Positions 1-17,000 of a stretch of DNA of 64,000 nucleotides are shown one piece after another. Position 1 is the stretch's first letter; each line of letters begins with the position of its first letter. The notes beneath the pieces were generated by a model. It was given only the letters and a program-made list of their open reading frames with translations, had not been told where the DNA came from and ran no database searches. Origin of the DNA: Amblyornis subalaris (Eukaryota; Chordata; Aves; Passeriformes; Ptilonorhynchidae); contig JACAXG010000130.1 of NCBI GenBank assembly GCA_018881555.1, positions 1,993,848 to 2,057,847 of the forward strand. The letters run 5' to 3'. The translations under genes were made by a program, and so were the position numbers.

Positions 1-1984
<1,984 letters not shown>

Positions 1985-4872
1985 CTAGAGTTTGAACAAA
2001 TACAGCAAATGAATTAACACTCATTCCCAAACCAAGGCAGTGAGAACAAAGAGAGGAAGAAAAGCATTAAGTTAGAGATTCCAATTTTGATCTTTTTAGA
2101 ATAAAATTTCTGTTTTAGAGCACTAACAAATTTACTAAGAGAGCAAGAAGGTGCAGAGCCCCCACAACAAAAGTAGTAAAATCAGACTGTGGGCACTAAT
2201 TTGAATATATTTTTCCACTGCAGTCTGAAGACTACCACTTCCATTTGCTCCTTGCCTTCCTACTCTGCCATCAAACCCTTCAACTGTGCTGCTTAGAAGA
2301 CTGAATGTTCCTTGAGTTAAAGTGTCCTGGGTCAGCTCAAAGGGCTGAATCCAGCCCAGCCCAGTTCATTGTGCTGAGGTGCGGAGTGTGCTGAGGAACA
2401 GGAAGAAGCACAGGAGTGTTCTTCACATAAGTACAGAGCTTTTCCAAAGCTGAGTGAGAAGAAAGACCTCAAGGAAGACTGTAAAATCTGAGCAGGAAAG
2501 CTTACCTGGAAAGATGAGAGGTTTGGGCTGCAAGAGGAGGAATAGTAAAGTAAATATTGCTGAAGTGAAACTCTGAATTCTTCATTTGGATGAATTCTAC
2601 AGGATCCTATTCCTAAAACTAGGGCAGTTCTTCAGAAACAACCAGTGAAATTTACAGCAAGCTTGTAATTCCCATCTTGCCATGACATATGTCACAAAGC
2701 ATGGAATCATTCACATTGGAAAAGATCTATAAGATCATTGAGTCCAAACAATAACCCAGAACTGCCAATACAAAACCATAGAATATTTAGTAACTTCCCA
2801 ATTTGCCATCTGACCCTGCCCTCTGGCAGTGGGAAGCCATTCCCTGTGCCCTGTCCCTCCATCCCTTGTCCCAAGTCCCTCTCCAGCTCTCCTGGAGCCC
2901 CTTTAGGCACTGGAAGGGGCTCTGAGGTCTCCCTGGAGCCTTCTCTTCTCCAGGTGAACATTCCCAGCTCTCCCAGCCTGGCTCCAGAGCAGAGGGGCTC
3001 CAGCCCTGGGAGCAGCTCCATGGCCTCCTCTGGACTCACTCCAGCAGCTTCTGCTGTTGGCCCCAGGGCTGGAGCAGCTCTGCAGGTGGGGTCTCACCTG
3101 AGTGGGGCAGAGGGGCAGGATCCCCCCCTCCCCTCCCCTCCCCTCCCGCCCACGCTGGGGCTCAGCCCAGGGCACGGAGGGGGTCTGGGTGCCGGGGCAG
3201 GTGGAGCTTTTCATCCAGCTGCTCATCCACCAGCATCCCCAGGGCCTTCTCCTCAGGGCTACTCCCCATCCCTTCTCCACCCAGCCTGTGCCTGGGATTG
3301 CCCCCACCCACATGCAGCACACCTTGCACTCAATGATTGACTTAGTGCAGAGAAACCTTTCACTACCATGATTCAGAATAAAATATGTTTTCCAATCAGT
3401 GCTTATGATTCAGAATTCCCAACCTATAAGCCAATCGTTTCTGCATACAGGCCATTTTTGATATGTGAGCGTCAGGAAACAAGGGTGGCCATAACCATAT
3501 TTCTTAGAATGCTTTGATTTGATATTGTTTGGAATACTTATATTTATGAAATAAAACTTTCTCTTTTGCAATTATTTTGCTTTGGTATTCCCTTTGCCTG
3601 AAGTCTTTCTAATAAACTCTAATTAGAGACCAGCAGATATTTATGAAATTCCATATTTAAATATACAGGAAAAATTCTGATCTGCAGTCCAATAGAGCAA
3701 CCGTAGCATTCGTATCTAGAATTAGCGGCATTTTACCCATTCCCAGGTTTGGGATTGCTTGACATACCCTGCCTAGGTTACAGTAGGTAGTGTGGTCATT
3801 CCTTTCACACTGCTCATGGGTATTTTAAATATTCTTCCTGCTGCCACAGAACATTCCCCAGAAAAGCAGCTGCAGTATAAGGTTAGCAGCCCTTTTAAGG
3901 ATCTAAGATGTAAAATACTCCGATGAAACATATGACTGCTGACCCCAAACAGCTGCTATTCCATCTGTGCATAGGCAGAGGACTGCTCTATATAGACATT
4001 ACACACAGGAAGAGAAAAGTTTGCACAACCAGAATATTTACAGATAAATTGAATATTGCTGGTGGTTGGGTCAGCACTGTCTCCCCAAGCCTCTTCCTTC
4101 CCTGTGGTTTCAGAGCCACCTTCTACTACAAACACTGCATGTACAAAGGCAAATACACAGAACAAGCAGGAACAAAAAGAAAAGCACCAGTGAAAGAACT
4201 CGTGACCTAAGCAGCAAACCCTCACTCAATGTCCCTCTCTGTGCCACTGGACTTAGAGGTAAAATCTTAATGAAACAACCACCTGGATTTTTGCCCTATC
4301 ACTTAGGTAAAAAGGCCAACACAAATGCATGCGACACAGCCTGATTTCCTGAAGCATTACATTCAGTACAGTGGATTTCTGAGTTTCTAATAAGCTGCAC
4401 CCAAGCCACTTCCCAAGGAGGGAGCACTCAAGTACTGGCAATACTGTGCCCCAGAGGTGCCCCTGCAGCCGCGGGCTGTCCCGCAGGCGCTGTGCTGTCG
4501 GCTCCTCTGCTGCATTGCAGCACACAGCTGCAGCACTGGGAGCTTCCCGAGGCTGCCACGCTGCTCAAAGGCACAGATCTGTGGAGTCAAACCCGGCTGA
4601 GCTCTGCGCTCATTTTGTGACACAGGGACAATCACACAATGACTTATCTAGGCTTTTTTCTTAAGAAACACAATAAAGTAACATAACTGGCATGTCAGGA
4701 CAGGCAGCTTTACAGCTAAAATGGACAGGAGCAAGACCTGACTAACCATTTGCCCATCTCTACATCAATATTTAATACTTTACAAGAATACATGTGGTAT
4801 GAGATCAGTTAAAGATTTTAGAAGCAATGGTACACATTATTATATGCAAAAATGTATAAAAGTTTCTCATAC
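1985..4872 (-). other. CCDC148: CCDC148 intron 11
   Basis: 2.9 kb intron carrying the CR1 fragment at 2703-3338. The rest is unique-looking AT-rich DNA with a small GC-richer patch at about 4440-4570 (CAGCCGCGGGCTG). No exon was seen. Confidence 0.75.
2703..3338 (-). mobile_element. CR1 LINE fragment (3' end, minus strand)
   Basis: On the plus strand the segment begins with the reverse complement of the CR1 3' terminus (AATCATTCACATTGGAAAAG...AAGATCATTGAGTCCAA pattern). It continues into the GC-rich CR1 tail region (CTCTGGAGCC, GGTGAACATTCCCAGCTCTCCCAGCC, GCATCCCCAGGGCC). CR1 is the dominant avian LINE. The copy is 5'-truncated, as is usual. It sits in CCDC148 intron 11 in the same orientation as the gene. 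A 200-codon open frame on the plus strand across it is a by-product of the GC-rich repeat. Confidence 0.9.
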
Positions 4873-5013
4873 TTTTTCTTTNTCCTGAGCTCTACGAATG
4901 GTTTCCTGTTCTCTCTGTAGCCTTTCTCTCTCATCTTCCTTTTCTTTTCTTCTGGCAGCTACTGCAGCTTCTAGTTTAGCAGCTTCTTCCTGCTGTGCTT
5001 TCCACTGTAGAAC
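4873..5013 (-). CDS. CCDC148: CCDC148 coding exon 11 (charged coiled coil)
   Basis: The exon lies between a TTCCAG acceptor and a GTATGAG donor and is 141 bp, exactly 47 codons in phase 0 (about residues 385-431). It starts VLQWKAQQEEAAKLEAA and continues into a very charged helix containing ARRKEKEDERERLQREQ. This corresponds to the QWRAHQEEVARLE...RRREKEEEKEKL part of the mammalian protein and is strongly coiled-coil-like. One ambiguous base at 4882 leaves a codon as GAN, which can only be Asp or Glu, so the helix is not affected. A second in-frame AG lies within the exon start, but the chosen acceptor keeps the Val-X-Gln-Trp motif. Confidence 0.9.
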
Positions 5014-8000
5014 CTGGAAGAAACGGNTGAAGAGACAGTCCTGCAGCAGACTGTGTAACACTGATCCTGCCACGCTGAGAGTGGCAAGGAAACCCATGTA
5101 ATCCATGTACAAAGTAAGATTTATAATCTTACCAGCAACACATAATCATTTATCAAGTACCACCCTTCTGCACATTCACGTGCAGTTTGCAACTGATGGC
5201 ATAACACACAATAAAATCACATATGAAAAGGTTTTAGGCAAAATTGCTAAAACCACCTCAGTAATTCAGACTTTCCTTCAGCACTTAGAATCTAAGAAGG
5301 AATGAAGACCAAGAGTCACAGAGTCCACTCACAGCCTTTAGCACAGGTACTTCTGTAACAGCACTGCACTTCCCACCAGGACTCCGGTGACAGGGACTTC
5401 ACCTTCTGTCAGCTTACAGATGGTGCAGCCCAGGCCAGGATCCCTGCCTCTGCTCAGACCCTCTGCGGGTCCTGCAGGACCCTGACATCCTGCTCCTCTG
5501 CAAGAAGAGAGGCAGCAGCCACCCGGCAGAGCAGGACAGGGCCCCACTACCCCGCACCCCTTGCTGCAGAGCCTGCCACACTTCCTGAGAAAACTTCCTG
5601 GGGGCGGGATGGACCATGCAGCCCAGCGTGCCAAAAATGCATTCCTGACACAATCCTGGCTGACTGTGCTGGTTAAAGAAGACAACCTGTCCCCATATCT
5701 GGCCATGGGCAGGGACTCATCTCCAGCAGCCCCAGCCAGCATGGGCCCCCGAGTCACCTCGGTGCTGTCAAGAGCAGTTGTGTGCTCATCTGTTTCACGC
5801 TGGCTTCAACAGGATTAATGATGTCTCCTCTTTGTTGGCTTGCCAGCTCTTTTTGTAATGGATTTGTCAAGCACTAACAGAACTCTACATTTCTCTAAGG
5901 AACAAGCATTGCAGCCATTTTTCAGCTGGTTTTCTACACTACAGTGAGTACCTAAGATATTAAAATATTTATAATTTTTTCCTCCTTTACTGCATTTCAT
6001 TGGCTGTGTGTGCAGACTATTAATTCTGGTTTGTGCTTATAAAAGATGTTCTATTCAGAAATCCAGCACTCCCCATGGTCCGAGGTTCTCAGAGAGTTGC
6101 ATCTCTGAATGATGCCATGCTTGCCCTGCTTNTTGCTAAAATAACAATTACGCTTTGTTCTTTGCGATACACTGAACAATGCTGTGACTTCTCATGGAGT
6201 GCAGGCAAAGTAATAACATGAAAGGAACCTGAAAATGAAGACAGAGCCAGGCTCTTCCAGAGGTGTCCAGTGAGAGGAGGGGAAACAATAGACACAGACT
6301 GAAATACCTGAAGTTCCATTCCATTCATCACTTCCCTACTGAGAGGGTGGATGAACACTAGAACATGTTAACCGAGGAGGTTGTGGAGCCTCCGTCCTCT
6401 GGAGATGTTTAAACCTGGATTCAACATGGTCCTGGGTCACCAGCTGTACCTGACCCCCTGCCAGGGGTGGCCTCGGGGTCTGCAGGGGTCCCTTCAGCCT
6501 CAGCTGCAGCACCCCAATGAAGCCTCCCACACACTTGAAACCTGTAACACAAGGGCTGTCTGAATTGAAATCTTCATGGAGCAATTTTGTCAGCAGTCTG
6601 CTCATGCAGTTTAGTGGTTAAAGAATCTAAAATAAAATGCTAATTGTTTCAGTTACCCTTCGCTTGCCACACTAATGAACTCGGAAAGGAATGCTTTGAA
6701 AATGAGTCAGAAGAACTCGCAATCCTTTCTACCTCGCTTTTCAAACAGACCGGAGCAAAACCATATACAGGAAGATTTAAAATCTAACAACAAGCAAACA
6801 GTGAATGAAATCTGCTAAAAGCATGCTCAGATTGGAGCTGGGATAAGCCGCAGGAGCATTTGAAGGAGCTTTAAACTTCTGTAATAACATCACAGATTTT
6901 CTCAACTGATACGAGGTAACAGTCAGATTATGTAACCAAAAAATTGCTTTTTGTAAGCTTGGATTCTCCTACATCCTGCTTCTCCAATACTGAGATAGAT
7001 GCCACTGTGCTCGGTACATGATGCAGCTTCAGCTCCCTCCATGCCTGAGAACCCTCCTGATCCTCTAGTGGTCTTCCTCTGGTTATTAATTTACCTATTA
7101 ACCAGGGCCTTTTTTGTTGTTTGATTGCAGTCATTAGCACGGCGAGGCCATTCAATTGGTCTCAACAAAAGCTGCATTTTCCTGACACTTCAGGGGAACC
7201 ACTACCTAGAGATGGAGGTGGAGAGCAGAGCAAGCCCAGCAGAGAGACTGGATGATGACAATGACTGACAGAAGCAAATCATACTGAAGCACAGAGCAGA
7301 TACAGATGTTGATCTGGCCTGGAATCATCTCAAGCCCCATATTAATTCATCCTTGTTAGCAGCAGTTTGTGTGGTGTATGTGACACCCCGATCTTCTGAC
7401 AGGCCGTGATCACCTTCTCTGGTTGTTTCCACATAGCTCATTCATTACAGCCTTTTGATTCAAGTCAGAAATCAATATTGGGGCACAATCTAGATTTTTG
7501 ACAGGTTTTGTACAAAAAAATGAGCATAACCAGGCATCAAATCCAGAACTTCACTTAGCTGACAAAGCATTAATCACACAACAGTGCTCCCCAGACAGAA
7601 GTGATAAGCCAATAACTCAGTGTGTATCTCCACTCCTACAACATTCCCTACACTGCCCTAAATCACTACTAACACACACATTTACTCATGGGGTAGAATG
7701 TGCTTTCCAATTTTTTTATTTCAATTTTTTAATCTGCTTTTTCATTTTTTAGTTAGGATTTTATACGTACGAGCCCAATGCTAATCAGGAAAATGGGTAA
7801 CAAGGATGCCAAAGGAGAGTTTCACTGTACCATACTTGTTCACCATACCCAGTTATTATTTTCTGTATGCAGCACACGAAATTAGTTTAGATCAGCCCTG
7901 CCCCCTCCCATGTTTATCTAATCCATGCCTTTTAATTAGAGCAAAAGAAGAATAATTTCCTTTAAAAAGAATTTATAATTGTGACCAAAAAAAAGGACAC

Positions 8001-11000
8001 AATTGCAACAAGGAAAAAAAAAAAAAAGAAAAAGAAAAATTGGTAAAAACCAGAAAAGCAATGTTTGCAAAATACATATAAAATGTGATTCTATAGGTTG
8101 GCCTTATGCCATGGCTTTTCCCACATGAAGAGTTAAAGTCACATAGGATAAAATGCTCTTAACAGAGGTGAGCTACAGTGAAGTGTAAGAAGTAACAAAA
8201 ATTATACATTAACCAGCTGATTCAAATACCAGTATATTTCACTTTTTAAACCATATTTGAACATTGAAATCCTCTGTGCTAGAGAGCAGTTCTAGTCCCA
8301 CAGCCCCAATTCACTTTGTGGGCCAGCAGGGGAACATTTCCCGGGATCCACAGCCACAGGAGGTGGCAGGAGAGATTCCCAAACCAGTCCCTGTGGCCAC
8401 AGGTTAGAAAATCAGGAGTGGACTATCAGTCCTGGTGACAAAGGACAGAGGGGACAGCCCTCACTCGTGCTTCCCTGCACTGGGCAGTCCCACACGAGGC
8501 AGCGGGAGCTGTCGTGTCCGAGAGCCCCCGGCACTGCTGCCATGCAGGAAACGGAGCAGAAGGGCTGAGGAATCTCTGCAGGGTGCATTCCCATGCTTTT
8601 AGTGTTCTGCTGTTTAAAAGTGACCACCTGATGCTGAATTGCCAGCATTCCTACAATTGAAGCGTGCCAAGAAAGCCTGCTACATTCATCAGGCTTTTAA
8701 CTCCAGAGGCAGGATCGTGCAGGTCTGGAGAACAAAAAAACCTCCCAAACAATAATTCTGCTTCACTACAGCAGCACTCTGGGACCACAGACTGCACAAA
8801 AAAAAATTAACGTGTTCTTGATTGCATTCTTCCATTCCTACAAGTACGAAATCAGAAGGGTATATTTTACTGTGTCAACAGTAAATGTTTTATTTAAATA
8901 TAAAAAAAAAATCCTAGTAGTTAAACTAATATTGAAAATACACTGAAACCTGGCTCCCCCATTGCCTGTTCCACAAAGCAGCTTTCATTTTAGCAGTACA
9001 AGCACTGCCAACATTAAGTTCAGAAAGTTTTTAATTACAATTGGCATTTCAAGTACATTTCACAGTTCATGTATTATTAGAGGAGCTTTTGCCAAGTGAA
9101 TTATTAAATTGCTGTGCTGAACAGAATGCATACACACCTTTTTTCAGTTCATTATTTCAATATTGCATATTACAATAATGTAAAGTACACTACAAACTAA
9201 TTAAAGTAATAAATTAGTTCTTTCACTCTAGCATCTGAATAGTAATAATGTATTTACCATTTACTTAATGCTACTCTTTTAAAGACATAACAATTTTTGA
9301 GAGTCTTTCCTTGGGAACTCCCATTAAATGAGCACATGGTAACACAGCACCATGTAAGGTTTTCTCTTCAAGCAGCACTGACTGATTATAAACAGATCTT
9401 GAAGCTGCCTACAGTGACACAAGAGGCGGCATCGAGCTGCTTGGCTGGGTAAGCAGGAGCACAGGACAGCTGTCTGGAGTGAGGAGGGTCTGCATGGCAA
9501 AGGCCGGGCAGGGAGCAACACCTGCCTTTGGAAACGGAGGAACATGAGCAGTAGGAACCCAAGGGACAGAAAATCCTGGGAGGAACAGTGCCACAAATGA
9601 CTACCCAGAGCTCAGATCATAAGCTTCCAGAATCCAAACTCTAAGCAAAAATTTCCAATAATTGTGTGATAAAGCCTACTGGCTCTTTGTCATATCTGAA
9701 GGCATAAAAGGAAAATCCTCCAAGAACCTCACCNTAATTTCTTCTAGTTCACTTTTTCAACCTTAAAAAATGACACAATCCAAATACCCCCCTACAATCT
9801 CCCAGAGTTTTGTTAATCTCTGAAACGCTTCTGCTCACCTTTCCTTATTTTTATTATNGTTCACAAGTTTTTTTCCTCTTCCAAGAGTTCACAGCTGATT
9901 CTAAGAATGCCTGGGAAAAAAATTCAGAGTGTCCCTTCAAGAAATATAACTTCACAGGGGAAGATTCTACACAGCAAAAGAAAAAACACAGGATTTGTCT
10001 GGTCACGGAAGCCCACAGCAGAACAAGGTTCTAGGGCTGGAGACAGAGCCAGCCTGTTTATGGTGAGGTCACAGGAACACAACAGCTCCAGGTCAGGGCT
10101 GCATGGTCACAAACAGCAAAATGGGATTACAAGATAACTAGAGATTCAAATACTAGTTAAAGGAATTCAGTATTAAAAAAATCCCATGCCTAAAAAAAGG
10201 AAACATGATGTGTCTCCCCACATTTGTCCCACAGTTCCCAATGGCTGTTCTACAAAGTGGGTGGGAAATCCCAACGAGCAAGAGCCACACAGCACCACTC
10301 CATGTTTCACAGTGGGGCCAGCACAGGCCTGAACTGAGTGTCAGACTGTGCCTGTCATCTGCAGCAAAAACCGGTACGAGCACCAATAAAATTGCTATTG
10401 TGTGGCAAAGCTCCACCTCGGGCTACTGAGAGTACCCTTGGACCTCAGAATGAGTCCAGCAGCTTTCCAGTCTGTCCAGACAGAGCCCAAGCAGTCATGG
10501 AGAGCCACAAAATGAGCTCTGGAGAAGATGAGCAGCGTGGTGTACAAGACCCAGCATCCGCTGCCTTCCCACAGGACTGTTCAGTCATCTCAGACTTCCC
10601 TACAGCTGCTTACACTGTGCTCACGTGGAGTTCGGGAGAGAGAGGAGGCTGGAACCAACAGAGTCCAAGAGCACATTGAGAAATGTGCGTGTTCAGATAA
10701 CCAGAGTGATCTGCTGCCCCAGCAAGCTCCAATCCTTCCTCCCCTCCTTCCCAGCCTCACTGTGTCATCACCATCTCCTCTGCTCAGGGTCTTGCTGAAT
10801 ATAGAATTGAGAGTTATCCCATTTATGGCAAGTCAAAGATACCTCTTGATACTTCCAGATGGAAGCCACAGGCACAGAGGGGAAAAAAATGCCTCTCAAT
10901 TTCAAATTTGGATTTAAACCACGTCAACTATGACATTTTTCCTTCACATTCTTAAAATAAGGGCTGCAGCCTCAGAACAAGTTGGTGACTGAAGGAATTC

Positions 11001-14000
11001 TGTTTATAGAGAAAAGGCCATTTCAGAGCTATGCCTTTCTAGCATGTTCTGAAAAATAGAAAAAAAGCAAAGCAGATGTAAAAGGTGATTAAGTGATAAG
11101 GAGTTACGTGCTAAAGAAATGACAGGATTGCAACATCAGCTCTTCAGTAAAGTTATTCCTCCCAGTTCAGCTCCTGATGGACACATCACTCAACAAGGAA
11201 GATCATTTTTTAAATTTGGCAACCTTTTCGTTTCCCCACACAAGGTCATTGCTTTCTATCTCCTCTAGAACTGGCCAAACTGAGATTACTACAAGATTAA
11301 CATGGAAAACTCATTAAAAGGTAACTTTCACTGCCAGCAGTGCAGCCTCTTCACTTGCAAGATAGCTGTGTCATTCATACTTTAGATGAAAGCAGCACAT
11401 GCTGATCTGTGCCTCCTGCCTGAGCAATTCCCTGCCATTCTGAGGTGCAAAAAAGAGAAAATCCTTTTAAGAAAAAGGGAGGGAAATGTAGAAGAAAATA
11501 AAAGTTAAAGACCCAGTCTCCTATAGAATAACAAGGATTCACTCAAATAATTTCTCTCAAGGTTAACAGAAGTACGTAAATTCCACTTGGGTTAATGGGA
11601 TAATAAATCCCTTAGACTTAAATATTTTACAAATTAAACAGGACTATAGAAGTCTGTAGGGTTTTTTAAGTCACTAATTGTATGGAAATGTCTATCCAAT
11701 TACTACTAAAAAGTAGTGCACTTCTTTTGGAAAAAAAGAGCTTTTTTCAAACATACTGGCATTCACCCTCAATTTCTCATACAAACTCTAGTTCAACTAC
11801 TCAAACTCTTCACTGTCTGCCAGGACTAGGAAGAAGGTAAGGGATGGATGTTGTACCCATTTGCATCTCCAGGACAGAGTTGATGCAGCTGGTCTTGGAC
11901 AAGGTGTGAGCCTGCCAGGACCTGCACAGCCCTGACACGCAGGGGCAGCAATGCTGGATACACATACATGGTTTGGGCACACATGGAAAACACGGAATTT
12001 CGGGAACCACTGGACCTGCTGGTACGAGATGGCAACATGCAGGAGCTCCAGCAGCTGTAGACAGGCAGCACTCCCAGCACAGGCAGTGGGAGCAGCTCTG
12101 TGCCGTACAATGGGCACCTCACAGATTTCTGCTTCTCCAGTTAATGACTTGCTTGCCAAGACTTTAGAAGGAACAAAAGTAAAAAGCAAATTGTGCCCCA
12201 ACAAAGCTGACATTGCCAAGGAAACTGGGATGTATAGGAGACCTGCTACTGATGCGTAATTGTATCAACTGAAAAAAAAAAAAAAAGACTTGCACTATTC
12301 AAAGCCACCACACACTGAAATATAAAATATTAACAGTGTTATTCCTGGAAATACAATAAGAATAGAAAGTGTATGCATGTATTCCCAAATGGAAGGCTAA
12401 TGGCATGGGTGCCTCAGGGTGTGAATACTAGAGCTTATAAAGGGAAAAAAATTAAAGTGTATATTAAGAACAGTTCCCAGGAGTCTGAAATATTACAAGG
12501 CAGAGGAAGTTTGCCCAAACAATATGAAAAAGCCATCATTTTTTGAATTTAGAAAGTGCTTTTTCATAAGCATCGTACGTATAATTTTCCTTTTCTCACA
12601 TGTCTGTAACCTCCTGAACTGCCCCAAGGGTTTAAAACAACCAGCGTGTCAGGGACTGTGGAAGGAGCAGGGAAAAGTTCAGATTTGCCCAGGGGCTCCA
12701 TATTGCACATCCCCATCAAGCAGCAACACCCAGCAAGGACCATTGCTGGTGACATGTTTGATTCAGACGCCGGGGGCAGCGGCCCAGAGGTGTCCTGCTG
12801 TATGTGCTCTGTGCTGCAATGCCTAAAATTCTGTGGGCCATTATCTTCACAGCATTCACAATCCATGTGAACACCTAATAGTACATACAAACCCCAGCCT
12901 CCCTGTGACAGGGGCTATAGGGCAGCAACTACCCACCAGCTGGCCAGCAGAGAGAAGGGTGCTCCCTCTCCCTGAGAACATGACCGAGCTCTCCTGTCCC
13001 AGCAAAGAACTTGGCTGTGTTGCTGTACAGAGCCCTGAGAAACACAGGCAGATGTGAAGTTCTGACATCAGCAGGTATTTACATCCACGTGTTGTCAACA
13101 ATGAAGTATTGTGGCATTAACAGATGGTGGTCTGAACTCCCCAGTAACTTTCAACTCTAAAAGCCTGCCCCTTTCTCTCTAAACTGGGGATTCTTCAACC
13201 CTGAAAACTTCTGAACAGCACCTGGAATCACATCCAGAATCCACAGGGTATTGAATGACAAACAATACATGGTAAAAGCTAAAAATTTCTGCATCTGACT
13301 GGCCTACACAAGACCTACAAGAAGAATTAGAGCAGTATTAGAGCATTTGGCAATAGGATAATAAAGAAATAATATATTTACAAGTTTGTTAATCTCAGAA
13401 GATAATCTCCTTGTGGCTGTGATTAGAAAAACAACAGAGGTTCACACCCCTAATAGATTTTTGACTGGTACTCTTGAGCAGCTTGTGCCCCACAAGCCAC
13501 CTCTAAGAGGTTAAAAAAAAATCAGAAAAGTGGTTAAAAGTAACTGTTTTGATCATTAACAGAATACTGTCTTCAGNTAGACAAGTGTTTAAATCTGAAA
13601 AAGGGATATGACAGAAAAGCACTTGAGCACAACCCCCAGTCATGACCTGAAGGGGAACAACATGTACTGATTTCAGTGAGGAAACTGGTCACAAGGGCTG
13701 GGATCAGTACTGATAAAACTTGGGATCTAATACAGAAGCACTGTCAGTTCCCTGGGGCTGACAGCACATCATCTTTCCTCAAGACAGTGTGCGAACAGTT
13801 TACTTCTCACAGCTTGTCCTTGTAGTTCCTCTGTTTCCTCATCCAGCATTATTGAGAACATCTTTCTGTTCTTGACAACGGGACTGTCAACATTCTATTA
13901 ACACGTGTAAATATTATGTAGGCTTAAATATTCACACATGCATAACCTTAAGTAGGCTGCATTTCTATTTACAACTACTTATCTAAATTTGCTTCCTTTT

Positions 14001-17000
14001 AGACACAGAATTCTCTCTTCTAGTCCCATCTGCCATCGTATGGAGGAGAGCTCCTTTGATCTTTTACTACTACAAAATTTTGGAGCAACTTCGCTTGCCT
14101 GAGATGCCACTTTCCTCGCTGAAGAAGATGATTCTAAAAAAACACCGTTATCAGGAGCTGTCTGCTTGTCTAGCTCTCCATCCTCAAGTAATTTTAGGTA
14201 TCACTGGACAATTTCGACTAGATTTGAGAGATAAGTGCTTGTCTCAAACATACTCCAGATCTTGCGAGCTTTGGCAAACCCAGCAGACAGGCACTATGTG
14301 CTCCTCTGAGCAGCTGAAGCGCTGGGGCGCAATGGGTTGTTTCCATGGATCTCAGAGCTGACAAATCAGTCCACGGTCTCCACCCATGCGTGGTACCCTG
14401 CAGCCCCCTGTTCCCAAAAGCCTGCCATTTAAGCCCAGTGGATTAAGCATGAAGTTGTGACAGTGTCTTTGGAAGAATCCAAAGAAATACACACAGTGGT
14501 TTAGCAAACTGCCCTTGTCAGCTTCCCTGGAGGGCAGGGCTCTGCAAGAACCCCAAGTCCTGCCCAAATCAGCTACAGGCAGATATGAGAACACACTGGG
14601 AGGAGATTTCAACAGGAGGCTGATAGACTCAGCAATAACATCATGTGATGGAACACAGGGTACAGGAAAACAGGGGGGGAAAACAGGGGTGGCAGGACAA
14701 GAAAGGCAACTTTGCAGAGAAAAGCTCTGCAAGTGCTTCTTACTGTGCATGAGCTTTATCTGACCCAAAAGACACAGCTCATCACTGCTGTGCTGACCTC
14801 AACCTATTAAATCCAGGTTTATCAGGTCCGGACTAAAAAACTTACTGCTGAGTCAGAGCTGGCTCATCTTTGATGCATGTTGGAGTCTTAGATATTTGCT
14901 TACATCCATTTTGGAGAAATAGTATAGCATCCTACAACTCTTCAGTTCACCACAAACATGAGTGGCTATATTTAAAACTTTGGTTATTGAAACTTCCTTG
15001 TATTTTTTGGATCCAACAAATGAATGGGTCAATTCAGTGGTGAATAGACAATGCTTCTGAAAAAGTAAACTATTCTTTTAAGTATTCCACTACCCAAACA
15101 TTTATTTTTGAAAAAAGTTTCCATCAAAATGATCAGATTATAGTCAAAGTACTAGATGTGATACCTATGCAGACTTATTTTTAACAGTCAGTTGTAATAC
15201 TTCAATGCTGATCTACTCTGACAGTCACAGCATTTAAATCACTGACTTGATTACATGCTGAATAGGGAAATAATTTTTTTCCCTGTGTTTACTGCCACAT
15301 CCTTTCTTACAATACAGGAAAGGAGAAGGAAAGCAATCTACAACATGCTTTATACAATTTGCAATATCCCTGCTAATTCCACCTAATGCTTTTCTTTTTG
15401 AAATTAATTTATCTTAGTTTCTACCAGGATAAGAAATGCAAGAGCTGCTCTCCCAAAATTCACAATGTGTTGCAAGAGATTAATCCTGGAACACAAAACG
15501 AGGAAGAGATTTAAAGGCAGACAGGCAGGAAGGCAGGCACACAGCTTTGTGCTGAGGAAGAAAAAGCCCTCACTAAGCATCACACGTGGGGGATCCAACT
15601 GTCCTTCTGTCTGCTGCTTTAGGTCTTCCCTCGAGTGTTCTTTTAAAATTGTTTTATGTGAAGATGGAAAGTACCAGATTGCAAATATTTTAAAACAGAT
15701 TCAATAGAAAAATAATATTTGGAATGCATGCAGACACCTTGACTGAATTTCTGATGTAACACAGCAAGTACTTCAACCCTACAAACCCCAGCTGTTAGGC
15801 AGCACCTCCTAACCCTCTGAAAACATCACTCCTCACTTCATGCCTTACCTACCTTGTGACATGGAAAAATGTGCTTCCCTACGTTGTCTAGAAAAAGGAA
15901 TTTTACCCACAGAGAGAATTACACAGTGTCTGCTCCAGAACCCTGGAGGGATCAGATCCCCACAGTACAAAGCACACCAGATCTGGGTGACTCTTGATCA
16001 CTCATCCAAGTGTAACCTCTCAGGGTTTGTTTTGTTTGCTTTCCCATGGCAAACAGGAGTGTTAAAGATATGCACCCGGCACGTTTTCTCTTTAAGAATG
16101 TACAGTGTATTCTCCCCAGCATTAGCCATTTCACACTTTATTTCCTTCAGACGACTACCATATGGGCCTCATGATTAATTTCACCTGAGCTTCTTGAGTT
16201 GTTCCAAAATTCCTCCTTAGAGACTCTGATTTCTGTTAAGGACACACATTGATCTTCTGTAAGATGGAACACGGAATAAGAATTTGAAAGTCCTTTTCCC
16301 AAGTAAAAACTGCTATAAATATTAACTTCTCTGGTGCTTTACTTTTTAATTATCACTTTCTGTCAGTCACAAGGCCTAGAGTCTCACCAATGGCATAGGT
16401 GCTTCTAGTGCATTTAAAACAGCTTTAAATCATGTATTCTTTAGTCAGTCTGCACACCTTTGGCTTCTTGTTGACAGAGGAAGAGAACTGTATAAAACTT
16501 AGGTGATTCTGGTGGTTATTGCAGTAACTAAAACATGCACAACCTGTCAGATATTCCATATCTTAGAGTGTGTGTGCCATCGCTTCCTTTCACAGATGAC
16601 CTCAGTAGGCATATAAATGCTGTGGCTTTCTCTGAAACCTGCTGCTGTAAAGANGGAGATCTCTGTCCCTCTCAGTCAGATACAACCTCCTGACAAGCAT
16701 ACCCAGGTTTACTTCCAGGTAAATCATTACAGCAACTATATTGCCCCTCTGGCAAAGTCATACAAGTAAGATTTCCTTATGAGAAACTTACCAAAATGCA
16801 AAATGTGAAGTCAAACAATGGCCAAAAAGAAAAGATGGGAAACCAGCCCTAACCTCTGATTTCCAGCTCCACACTCATTCCCTCAGAGACAGATTCACTT
16901 TTTACCCGTCTTATGGGTAAAAGCCTTGTCAGGATGGGTTTTATCTGTGTAAATTTGCTCACTGGACTGAGTGTTCCCCTTTTACCTGCCAGCAGCTGTT

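Noticed and set aside
2738..3340. 200-codon plus-strand open frame
   Set aside because: It lies antisense to a CR1 LINE tail and has no homology as a protein.
11951..12285. Open frame followed by an A run, considered as a processed pseudogene with poly(A) tail
   Set aside because: No recognised parent gene, no polyadenylation signal at the right place and no visible target-site duplication.
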